From: an uncultured Opitutaceae bacterium
GTDB lineage: Bacteria > Verrucomicrobiota > Verrucomicrobiia > Opitutales > Opitutaceae
Direction of reading: 5' to 3'
Length of the DNA stretch: 64,000 nt
Assembly (NCBI GenBank): GCA_903929355.1
Contig: CAIYUN010000081.1
Location: forward strand, 62,001 to 126,000
Part shown: in pieces, positions 23,146-30,347 of the stretch
Numbering within the stretch: the first letter of the stretch is position 1
Layout: every line of letters starts with the position of its first letter
Made by a program: the position numbers and the translations under genes
The notes under the pieces: model-generated
Seen by the model: the letters and a program-made list of their open reading frames with translations, nothing else
What the model was told of the DNA's origin: nothing
The model's database searches: none

Positions 23146-23730
23146 ATGTCCGCCGACCCCGACAAACCCCGCTGGCCCCGCGCCGACGCCCTCGCCGTCG
23201 CCAAGCGCCTGTCGGCCGCGCTCGCGCCCTATTGCGAACGCATCGAGATCGCCGGCAGCCTGCGCCGGGAGAAGCCCACGGTCGGCGACATCGAGCTGCT
23301 CTACATTCCCCGCGTCACCCAGGAGCCCGACCCAAACTCCCTCCTCGGCGACCTGCTCCCGGTCAACCAAGCCGACCGCGAGATCGCCATCCTCCAGCGC
23401 ACCGGCATCCTCGCCCGCCGCCTCAACTGCAAAGGCGCGGAAATGTTCGGCCCGCTGAACAAGCTGATGCTCCACCGCTACACCGAAATCCCGGTCGACC
23501 TCTTTGCGACGACCGAGGCCGCGTGGTTCAACTACCTCGTCTGCCGCACCGGCGGCGCGGATAACAACGTCGCGATCTGCGAGGCCGCCCGCGCGCGCGG
23601 CTACAAGTGGAACCCCTACGCCGAAGGCTTCACCAACCTCCGCAGCGGCCTCAGCCAGCCCATGCACTCGGAGGAGCATGTCTTCACCTTCGTCGGCCTC
23701 CCGTTCCTTCCGCCCAACCAACGCCAATAA
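23146..23730 (+). CDS. DNA polymerase beta-like (family X) nucleotidyltransferase
   Basis: The 194-residue protein has the palm motif IEIAGSLRREKPTVGDIELLYIP (about 32-54), where GS and DIE match the metal-binding pattern of family X. It also has a thumb-like region with WFNYLVCRTGGADNNVAICEAARARGYKWNP. The third catalytic Asp is probably in IPVDLF. It lacks the 8-kDa domain and the helix-hairpin-helix of full PolX and is about half that length. It may fill gaps left by transposition. Confidence 0.78.
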   Translation: MSADPDKPRWPRADALAVAKRLSAALAPYCERIEIAGSLRREKPTVGDIELLYIPRVTQEPDPNSLLGDLLPVNQADREIAILQRTGILARRLNCKGAEMFGPLNKLMLHRYTEIPVDLFATTEAAWFNYLVCRTGGADNNVAICEAARARGYKWNPYAEGFTNLRSGLSQPMHSEEHVFTFVGLPFLPPNQRQ

Positions 23731-23742
23731 CCGCACCCACCC

Positions 23743-24606
23743 ATGATTGCCACCCAACTGCTCCTCCACAGCGCCAATCCCGATGGTCAGGAAATCACCA
23801 CCTGGCTGCTCACATATCCCCGGATTATTCACGCCGAGTTTATGACTCACCGCGTGTTCTCCCGCAATGCCTCCTCCTCGCGCGCCATCCCGATCCAGAA
23901 GATGTGCGCGGCCGTCGAGGACAACCCGGCGCAGTTTGAATACTGGGGAGGCAACAAGGCCGGGATGCAGGCCGGCGCGGAACTCCAGGCCGACGAGCTG
24001 GCGCTCGCCCAGCACCGCTGGCTGCAAGGTGCCAAGGACGCGGTCAAACTCGCGCAGGCCCTCTCTGAATCCGGCCTGCACAAACAGAACGCCAACCGCG
24101 TGCTGGAGCCCTGGTCGCATATCACCGTCATCGCCACGGCCACCTCGCTGGGCAACTTCTTCGCTCTCCGCGCCCACCCGGCGGCACAACCGGAGTTTCA
24201 GACGCTGGCCTATCGGATGCTCTCGGCCTATCTGCATTCCGCGCCCGAAATCAAAGCCTGGGGCGAATGGCATATTCCCTTCGGCGACCGTATGCCTGCC
24301 GGCCTGAGCGAAGCGGACCGCATCCGGGTCGCCACCGCCCGTTGCGCTCGGACAAGCTACCTGACCTTCGACAACGAGATCGACGTGGCCAAGGACATCG
24401 CCCTGCACGACCAACTGGCCACGGCCGGGCACTGGTCGCCCTTCGAGCACTGTGCGCGGGCCGACGATGCCGGACACGACACGGGCAACTTCAAGGGCTG
24501 GCTGCCCTACCGCAAATGCTTCGGGACCGAAAACCGCCGCCTCACCCGCGAGGAGCTTTACCGCATCCTCTCCACCAAACCCGCCTGGCTGAAAATCGCT
24601 CCATGA
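23743..24606 (+). CDS. thyX: Flavin-dependent thymidylate synthase (ThyX-like)
   Basis: The 287-residue protein contains FMTHRVFSRNASSSRAIP (33-50), corresponding to the ThyX signature RHRxxSxNxxSxR, with Thr-His-Arg at its start. Downstream parts with HSPFEHC-like GHWSPFEHCAR support the family. The enzyme makes dTMP from dUMP using FAD and methylene-THF. In a phage it supplies thymidylate for replication. It is coupled to the small gene that follows (ATG inside the last codons). Confidence 0.82.
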   Translation: MIATQLLLHSANPDGQEITTWLLTYPRIIHAEFMTHRVFSRNASSSRAIPIQKMCAAVEDNPAQFEYWGGNKAGMQAGAELQADELALAQHRWLQGAKDAVKLAQALSESGLHKQNANRVLEPWSHITVIATATSLGNFFALRAHPAAQPEFQTLAYRMLSAYLHSAPEIKAWGEWHIPFGDRMPAGLSEADRIRVATARCARTSYLTFDNEIDVAKDIALHDQLATAGHWSPFEHCARADDAGHDTGNFKGWLPYRKCFGTENRRLTREELYRILSTKPAWLKIAP

Positions 24607-24809
24607 AAAAACCACGCCCCATCGGCACCGAGGCCCTCGTGTGCCAGGACATCGCATCGCGTCAGGCCCTCGGCATCGCCAAGTACGGCATGACCGTGGC
24701 GGCCAACCCACTGGAACTCAAAGCCTGGCTCAGGCACGCCTACGAGGAGTGTCTCGACCAAGCGGTCTACCTCCGCCGTGCCATCGAAGAGATCGACAAG
24801 GGCAAATGA
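24603..24809 (+). CDS. Small protein, possible dNTP pyrophosphohydrolase-like
   Basis: The 68-residue protein (QALGIAKYGMTVAANPLELKAWLRHAYEECLDQAVYLRRAIEEI) has the KYG...N...W..HAYEE..D...YL pattern seen in phage dATP/dGTP or MazG-like hydrolases, where Glu/Glu/Asp bind metal. It overlaps ThyX by 4 nt, which supports a nucleotide-pool role. It is short for the family and may cover only the core helices. Confidence 0.55.
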   Translation: MKKPRPIGTEALVCQDIASRQALGIAKYGMTVAANPLELKAWLRHAYEECLDQAVYLRRAIEEIDKGK

Positions 24810-25339
24810 CCGCCGCCCAAACATCGCTCTACTTCCGCGAGGTTGGCCTCTGGCGCAAAGCCCGGATCGCCGCCGGACTCGGCGCATCCGACAGCGACCG
24901 GCACACCCTGCACGCCCGCGCCCTGGGCTTTCACAAGTCGTCCAAGCACTTCACCAACCTCGACCTGGACAAGGTCCTCGGCGCGCTCCGAGCCATCAGC
25001 CGCCCGGCCGACCTCAATGCCCAGCTCCGCGTCGAGGCCAATGAGGACGAGCGCAAAGCCGCCGCCCTCGCCAAGTGCGAGGCCGCCTGCTACCAGCTCT
25101 ACTCCCTTGGCGACGACCGCCTTCGTTACCCCGAAAACCGCGAACGCTACACGGCCGGCGTCTGCCGCCGCATCAACTTCTGCGGCCCCGAGGACTGCAC
25201 CGCCGCCCAGCTCGCCAAGGTCCTCGGTGCCCTGGAGCGCAGCGTCCGGGTCGCCCGCGACCGCCAGGACCATGACGCCTCAAAGAAAGAGCCGGTCCCT
25301 GCCGCCGGCTCCTATTCCGCCGACGACCAACCCTGGTGA
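24806..25339 (+). CDS. Early phage protein, possibly Mu gp16-like
   Basis: The 177-residue protein starts at ATG 24806 (overlapping the previous TGA). The N-terminal half (WRKARIAAGLGASDSDRHTLHARALGF, then DLDKVLGALRAI) has the helical arrangement of the Mu gp16/DUF1018 type. A second similar unit follows (DCTAAQLAKVLGALERSV), suggesting an internal repeat. The function in those families is unclear. Confidence 0.5.
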   Translation: MTAAQTSLYFREVGLWRKARIAAGLGASDSDRHTLHARALGFHKSSKHFTNLDLDKVLGALRAISRPADLNAQLRVEANEDERKAAALAKCEAACYQLYSLGDDRLRYPENRERYTAGVCRRINFCGPEDCTAAQLAKVLGALERSVRVARDRQDHDASKKEPVPAAGSYSADDQPW

Positions 25340-25566
25340 CCATGACAACCAAGCTCGACAAGGCGGTCGCCAAATACCTGTTCGCCCTCGACTCCGACCG
25401 GCCCGATCCGAAGGACGAGCTGGCCGGCATGGCATGGCTCGACGGGCTCGACCGCGCGCGGTTCGAGCTGCTCGACCATCTCATCCGCCGGCCGCGCTAC
25501 CGGAACTTTGTGAGCAAGCACGCGTGGCTCAACGCGAACAACCCACACCGGCCGCCCTACGCGTGA
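25336..25566 (+). CDS. Small early protein, function unknown
   Basis: It begins at GTG 25336 in a GTGA overlap or at ATG 25342. The roughly 75-residue product is charged and helical (LAGMAWLDGLDRARFELLDHLIRR), with a Pro/Arg-rich end. It overlaps the next gene's GTG. Confidence 0.55.
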   Translation: MTMTTKLDKAVAKYLFALDSDRPDPKDELAGMAWLDGLDRARFELLDHLIRRPRYRNFVSKHAWLNANNPHRPPYA

Positions 25567-25940
25567 GCACCGCCCTCCAGACCGAGCCCGGCAGCGCGCC
25601 CACCGTCTCCACTGACGACGTTGAGCGCATCGTGACCGCCCTCAAGGCGTCCGACAAAGGCGCGCCTCTCACGGCCGGCCAGCTCGCGGTCTTCCTGTTC
25701 TCCGAGGACACCGAGGGCAACCGCCGCCGCGTCCGCCGGATCGCCAGCGCCGCGCGACCCCGGATCGTCAGCTTCCCCGGTAGCAACGGCTACGACCTCC
25801 TGGAGCGCTGCACCCAGGCCGAACTCAAACACGGCATCGCCGCGATCCGCCGCCAGGCTACGTCCATGTATTCGGACGTGGCCATCTACCAGGGGGCCTA
25901 CGACCGCCTCTATTCCACCGGCCAGTTGCCCCTGCTCTGA
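25563..25940 (+). CDS. Conserved phage protein, first gene of a two-gene module
   Basis: It starts at GTG 25563 and has 125 residues. It contains RRRVRRIASAARPRIVSFPG and GYDLLERCTQAELKHGIAAI, which align with RRIRRIASAAVPQVLSWPG and GYRLSTANTVPEIKHAIEAL of the 33264-33689 gene. This is a winged-helix-like, basic, probably DNA-binding protein. Here as there it is followed immediately by the W-x-GR protein. Confidence 0.65.
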   Translation: MSTALQTEPGSAPTVSTDDVERIVTALKASDKGAPLTAGQLAVFLFSEDTEGNRRRVRRIASAARPRIVSFPGSNGYDLLERCTQAELKHGIAAIRRQATSMYSDVAIYQGAYDRLYSTGQLPLL

Positions 25941-26530
25941 TGGACATCCTCGCCCAACACCTCGACAACCGCCGCGCGGAGGCCGCGCAACGCGCTCGCC
26001 ATGCCGAAGCATGGATGGCCCAGGGCGATCCCGCCGACCGGCTCCTCCGGTTCGACACCTGGGCACGGGCCAAGCTGGACGAGCTGCTCGACTTCACCTG
26101 GGCCGACACCAACCAGGTCCGCGCCCGCGAGCAATGCCGGATCGAACTGGAGCGCCTGGTGCTCGACCTGTGGCGGCGTGGTTGGATGCTCGACGGCCGC
26201 CGCCTGGCCCGCCACATCGAGGCGGCGCTGGCCGACGTGGCAGCGGCCCAGCGGGCCGGCCGGGTCAAGGAGTTCTGGCCCTTCTACGTCTCGGTGGTGC
26301 GCCGCTACGTGGGCACAAACGCCGAGGAAATCCAAGCCGAGGCCATGTCTGCCGGGTCACACGTCCAAGGGGCCTTAAACGCCCTCCTGTCGGCCGCCAC
26401 GGCCCGCTCCCAGGCCAAGCCACAGCCCACCCTCACCGAGCTGCTCGCCCAACGCCGCGCCGAACTCTCCGCCCGCCGCCGGACCTCCCAAGCCGCCGCC
26501 CCCGGCGCAGCCCAAGGCCAGCTCCTGTGA
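25940..26530 (+). CDS. Conserved phage protein, second gene of a two-gene module
   Basis: The 196-residue helical protein has LWRRGWMLDGRRLARHIEAAL and FWPFYVSVVRRYVGTNAEEI. The spacing of WL-x-GR, F-x-P-x-Y, YV/F-x-x-N and E-x-x-A agrees with the 32758-33267 protein. The C-terminus is Ala/Arg-rich. It is the last rightward gene and lies near the predicted right end of the prophage. Confidence 0.6.
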   Translation: MDILAQHLDNRRAEAAQRARHAEAWMAQGDPADRLLRFDTWARAKLDELLDFTWADTNQVRAREQCRIELERLVLDLWRRGWMLDGRRLARHIEAALADVAAAQRAGRVKEFWPFYVSVVRRYVGTNAEEIQAEAMSAGSHVQGALNALLSAATARSQAKPQPTLTELLAQRRAELSARRRTSQAAAPGAAQGQLL

Positions 26531-26535
26531 GAACT

Positions 26536-27015
26536 CTAAATGTGCTTTTGCCTCCCGATGCCGGGCGCATGGCAAAGGACGTTTTCCGAAGTAAGGTCTC
26601 CCGCTTTGTCTCCCAATAAGATTCTGCGCACGTCGATAGCCACCGTTGATGGGTTGGCTTGTTTGGAGGGATTTGCCATTGCTGGTCCCAGGTGCTTGTA
26701 GGTGTCTGCGGGAAGCCACATTGCCAGCTCCAAGGCCATTCGGTTCGCCTTTTCGTAATCTTGCGCCGGTGAGTCCGCCTTTAGCTGAGAGGCATGGGCC
26801 ATATACTCCGCGACCCTTGCCGCTTGTTCACGAACCTTCATTTGAAATTTGAACTCCTCTAGGCGCTTGTCGTATTCGTGATTGATGGAGCCTTCGAGGC
26901 GCGATTTAAGCCACGTTCCGATGGCAAACTGGAGTGCCGCAAGGGCCAGAACTCCTGACCCAAGCGCGGCCCAAAGTTGAAAAGTTAGTTCCGTGATGAC
27001 GTCTTCTGGCTTCAT
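26536..27015 (-). CDS. Membrane-anchored protein at the prophage right end
   Basis: The start at ATG 27015 (MKPEDVITELTF) gives 159 residues. One N-terminal transmembrane helix (about 11-34, WAALGSGVLALAALQFAIGTWL) is followed by a charged helix (INHEYDKRLEEFKFQMKVREQ) and a C-terminal domain with LELAMWLPADTYKHLGPAM. It is convergent with the early operon, so it is expressed separately, as cargo genes near Mu-like ends often are. The function is unknown. Confidence 0.6.
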   Translation of the reverse strand: MKPEDVITELTFQLWAALGSGVLALAALQFAIGTWLKSRLEGSINHEYDKRLEEFKFQMKVREQAARVAEYMAHASQLKADSPAQDYEKANRMALELAMWLPADTYKHLGPAMANPSKQANPSTVAIDVRRILLGDKAGDLTSENVLCHAPGIGRQKHI

Positions 27016-27311
27016 GGCAATTTGGTCCTTCCTGTCTTGTGGCTTGGGTTGCGGGATCGGTATCAGGCTGTGGATCGAAACCGGCCCCTGCAACGCCAAT
27101 GCAGGCCTGCCGCATGGCCCCGGTAACGTTCTTAAACCTTTCGGAATTCCGGGCTTTTGCCTGCTTTTGTTCTCGTCGGGCCGCTGCCGGTGCTTTTCCT
27201 TCCGTAAGTGCCTAACGGGCGCGCTGCTTCAGCTTGCTTTGCCTTCCTTCCACCCATTCTTAAACCCCACTGGAAACCTCATTGGCAAAGGAGGAATCTA
27301 TTGGCGTAGTA
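27016..27311. other. Probable right terminal region of the Mu-like prophage
   Basis: No gene is seen here. Two similar motifs, TTCTTAAACCTTTCGG near 27131 and TTCTTAAACCCCACTGG near 27260, lie about 129 bp apart in the same orientation and could be transposase end-binding sites. The host composite repeat begins at about 27312, which sets an outer limit for the phage end. The exact terminal dinucleotide and target duplication cannot be fixed without the left end. Confidence 0.45.
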
Positions 27312-27583
27312 GGATCCGTGGTTAAAATCCTGCCCGATTCCGTCCCTGATTTCCTGATTTCCAAATTAAATTCAAATCTGGAACTCAGGAACTCAGGCCG
27401 GACCAACCTCTCTGTCTTGGTCCTCCCTCCGTGCGCTCCGTGTTCTCCGTGTTAAAACTCCGATTCATGGCTTGTGAACGTATCCGTGTTGATCCGTGTC
27501 CATCCGTGGTTAAAATCCTGCCCGATTCCGTCCCTGATTTCCTGATTTCCAAATTTAATTTGAATCGGGAACCCAGCTCGGGC
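27312..27583. repeat. Composite intergenic repeat, copy A
   Basis: The block contains ATCCGTGGTTAAAATCC twice (27313 and 27503), CTGATTTCCTGATTTCC twice, GGAACTCAGGAACTCAGG, and CTCCGTGTTCTCCGTG with a 9-nt period. Its modules recur at 37087 and 43515. It runs from the prophage edge to the stop codon of the GT2 gene. Small ORFs within it are spurious. Confidence 0.75.
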
Positions 27584-28273
27584 TCATTTCGCGGCAAAAA
27601 CCTCGGCGGGAAAACGCCGGCGGCGGGTCAGCAGCCAGCGCACGCCAAGGAGATCGCGGAGACCGCGCAGGGCCCGTCCGGTCAGGGTATATTTGGACAC
27701 GCCATGCCGGCGGGGCCGGTGGCGGACCGGCACCTCGGCCACCGTGAGGCCGGCGTTTTGCAGCATGGCCGGGATGTAGCGGTGCATCCCGTCGAAGGGG
27801 ACGAGGAACCGCACCTGCTCGCGCCGCAGGGCCTTGAGTGAACAGCAGGTGTCGCGGACGCCATCGTGGAGCCAGGCCTGGCGGATGGCGTTGGCCACGG
27901 TCGACCCCAGCCGGCGGCGCCAGCCGTCGCAGCGGCCCAGTCGGAATCCACAGACGGCGTCGGCGCGGTCGAGGGCCGCGAGGAGGGCGGGGATGTCGGC
28001 CGGGTCGTTCTGACCGTCGCCGTCCAGCATCACGCAAATGTCGCCCTGCGCGCGAACCAACCCGGCATAAAGCGCGGCACTCTGGCCGCAGGTGCGCGCC
28101 AAGGCGACGACCACGACGCCGGGGGTGGCGGCGAGTCGGGCGCGGGTGCCGTCGGTGGAACCGTCGTCCACCGCCAGGATCTCCGCGTCGGGACAGACCG
28201 CCCGGACTTCGCGCAACACGTTGGAGACGTTGGCCTCCTCGTTGAGAAAGGGGATGATGACCGAGAGACGCAT
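27584..28273 (-). CDS. Family 2 glycosyltransferase (DPM1/polyprenyl-phosphate type)
   Basis: The start at ATG 28273 gives 229 residues. GT2 motifs are clear: SVIIPFLNEE at the N-terminus, AVDDGSTDGT (35-43), VMLDGDGQNDP (81-91, DxD-like) and the acceptor-loop RRHGVSKYTL. These suit dolichyl/polyprenyl-phosphate hexose synthases, which feed lipid-linked sugars to membrane GT-C enzymes. No C-terminal membrane helices are present. It diverges from the asparagine synthetase gene. The three TMTC-like proteins nearby are plausible users of its product. Confidence 0.85.
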   Translation of the reverse strand: MRLSVIIPFLNEEANVSNVLREVRAVCPDAEILAVDDGSTDGTRARLAATPGVVVVALARTCGQSAALYAGLVRAQGDICVMLDGDGQNDPADIPALLAALDRADAVCGFRLGRCDGWRRRLGSTVANAIRQAWLHDGVRDTCCSLKALRREQVRFLVPFDGMHRYIPAMLQNAGLTVAEVPVRHRPRRHGVSKYTLTGRALRGLRDLLGVRWLLTRRRRFPAEVFAAK

Positions 28274-28375
28274 GGGGGGCGGGCAGAATCGCGCAATGGC
28301 GGTGGTTTTCAAGCCTGTTGCCGAATTGCTTTGCCGGCCGGGGAGGGCGCGCCCCACGGTGGGCGTTTCCCCACC

Positions 28376-30265
28376 ATGTGCGGCATCGCAGGATTCACCA
28401 CGTTCGGCAAACTGGACCAAGATCCTGGGCGGGTGATCCGGGCCATGACGCAAGCGTTGGTGCACCGCGGGCCGGACGGGGTGGGGCAGCTGGTGGGTTC
28501 CGGGATCGCGCTGGGCCACCGGCGGCTGGCGATTCTCGATGCCGCCGGCGGCACGCAACCGATGACCGACCCGCAGCGCGGCCTGGACTTGGTCTACAAT
28601 GGGGAAATCTACAATCACCCGGAGCTGCGGCGCGGGCTCGAGGCGCGCGGCCAGGTCTTCACCACCCGGTCCGACACCGAGGTCCTGCTCCAAGCCCTGG
28701 CTTGGGACGGGGACGCGGCTCTCGCCCAACTGGACGGGATGTTCGCGTTCGCGTGCTGGGACCGCGGGCGGCGGCAGCTGCTGCTGGCTCGCGATCCGGC
28801 CGGAATCAAGCCGCTGCATTACTGCCAGGTCGGGCCGGATTTGATTTTCGCCTCGGAGCTCCCTGCCCTCTGGCAACATCCCCTGGTGTCCCGCCGCTTG
28901 GACCCCGCCGCAGTGGGCAAATACTTTTCCCTCGGGTTCGTGCCGGCGCCGCAGACCATGTTTGCGGGCGTCCACAAGCTGGAGCCGGGGGCGTGGCTGC
29001 GCTTTGACGCCCACGGACTGACCCAAGGCTTCTACCCGCAATCGCGTCCGGACGACGCGCCCGCCGCCCCGCCGGTTCTGGCCGGCCATGGCCAAGAGCT
29101 GCGGCGGTGCCTGAGCGACTCCGTCCGCCAACAACTGCGCGGTGACGTGCCGGCGGGGGTGCTGCTCTCGGGCGGGCTCGACTCGAGCCTGATCGCGGCG
29201 CTGGCGGCGCGGGAGTCGCCGGAGCGGCTGCGGACGTTTTCCATCGGCTTCGACACGCCCAGCTATGATGAATCGCGGCACGCCCGGCGGATGGCCGCGC
29301 ATCTCGGCACGGAGCATCACGAGCAAATCCTGACCGCCCGCGACGCGGCCGCGCTTTTTCCCGGTGCCATGGCGACGCTCGGCGAGCCCCTGGCCGACCC
29401 ATCCCTCGTGCCCACCTTCGCGCTCTGCGGGCTGGCGGCGCGGGAGGTCAAGGTCGTGCTCGGGGGCGACGGGGCGGACGAGCTGTTTCTGGGGTATCCG
29501 GCGTTTCCGCTGCACCGGGTGGCGCAGAGCCTCGCACTGGGTGCCCGGGCGGGACGCGGGCTGGAATGGCTGGCGCGGCGGCTGCCGGTTTCGCACCGTT
29601 ACACCGGGGCCGGATTCCTCCTGCGGCGTTTTGCGCAGGGGCTGGCGCTGCCGCCGCCAGCGCGGTTGATGCGGTGGCTGGGTTATTGCGACGAGGCCGA
29701 AAAAACCGCGCTGTTTTCCCCGGAACTACGCGCGCGCCTCGCCGGGACGGACGCCTTTGAGGATATCGGGCGGCTCCTCCGGCGCGGACCGGAAGGCGAA
29801 TACCAGCGGCTCGGGTATCTTTGCCGGCAGCTCTACCTGCAGGACGGCATCCTGGTGAAGCTGGACCGGGCGAGCATGGCGCATTCGCTCGAGGCGCGCG
29901 TGCCCTATCTGGGCCGCGAGGTGGTGGCCTGGGCCGACCGGCTCGACCCCGTCTGGAAACTGCGCGGACTTACGACCAAGTTCATCCTGAAGCAGGCGGC
30001 CGCCGGGCTGGTGCCCGACGAGATCATCCACCGCCGCAAAGCCGGCTTCATGATGCCGGTGGCAGCCTGGCTGGCCGGGGATTTACGGCCCATCGTGGAG
30101 GACCTGTGCGCGCCCGCCGCCGTGGCCGACACCGGTCTGTTTGACGCGGGCTTTGTGCAGCGGACGCTGGACGAGCATTTCCAACGTCGGCGGGATCACC
30201 GTAAGCTCATCTGGCCGCTGCTGGCCTTCATGGCGTGGTGGCGCCGATCCGGGGGCTTGCGGTAG
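28376..30265 (+). CDS. asnB: Asparagine synthetase, glutamine-hydrolysing (AsnB-like)
   Basis: The 629-residue protein has the N-terminal glutaminase domain starting at MCGIAGF (Cys2 nucleophile) with HRGPDG and YNGEIYNH. The synthetase domain carries the PP-loop VLLSGGLDSS, then LGGDGADELFLGYP and the HSLEARVPYL motif. Length and layout match amidotransferases found in polysaccharide clusters. These either make asparagine or amidate an exported sugar or lipid. Neighbouring glycosyltransferase genes favour the latter, but sequence alone cannot decide. Confidence 0.9.
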   Translation: MCGIAGFTTFGKLDQDPGRVIRAMTQALVHRGPDGVGQLVGSGIALGHRRLAILDAAGGTQPMTDPQRGLDLVYNGEIYNHPELRRGLEARGQVFTTRSDTEVLLQALAWDGDAALAQLDGMFAFACWDRGRRQLLLARDPAGIKPLHYCQVGPDLIFASELPALWQHPLVSRRLDPAAVGKYFSLGFVPAPQTMFAGVHKLEPGAWLRFDAHGLTQGFYPQSRPDDAPAAPPVLAGHGQELRRCLSDSVRQQLRGDVPAGVLLSGGLDSSLIAALAARESPERLRTFSIGFDTPSYDESRHARRMAAHLGTEHHEQILTARDAAALFPGAMATLGEPLADPSLVPTFALCGLAAREVKVVLGGDGADELFLGYPAFPLHRVAQSLALGARAGRGLEWLARRLPVSHRYTGAGFLLRRFAQGLALPPPARLMRWLGYCDEAEKTALFSPELRARLAGTDAFEDIGRLLRRGPEGEYQRLGYLCRQLYLQDGILVKLDRASMAHSLEARVPYLGREVVAWADRLDPVWKLRGLTTKFILKQAAAGLVPDEIIHRRKAGFMMPVAAWLAGDLRPIVEDLCAPAAVADTGLFDAGFVQRTLDEHFQRRRDHRKLIWPLLAFMAWWRRSGGLR

Positions 30266-30312
30266 GCGGCCTCGCTGAGGCCGGCCACAACCGATCCTCC
30301 GTGGTTTTCCGT

Positions 30313-30347
30313 TTCATAATTCATCCTTCTCCCTGCATCCTCTCTCC
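30313..30347 (+). repeat. Heptamer array, TTCATCC type, running into a start codon
   Basis: Five 7-nt units (TTCATAA, TTCATCC, TTCTCCC, TGCATCC, TCTCTCC) end exactly before the ATG at 30348. A second array of the same type precedes the aminopeptidase gene at 42349. Confidence 0.75.

Noticed and set aside
27385-27597. Small ORFs reading NTENTERTEG and similar in the composite repeats
   Set aside because: They are chance translations of dispersed repeat DNA; the same phrases recur in different frames at 37186 and 27385.
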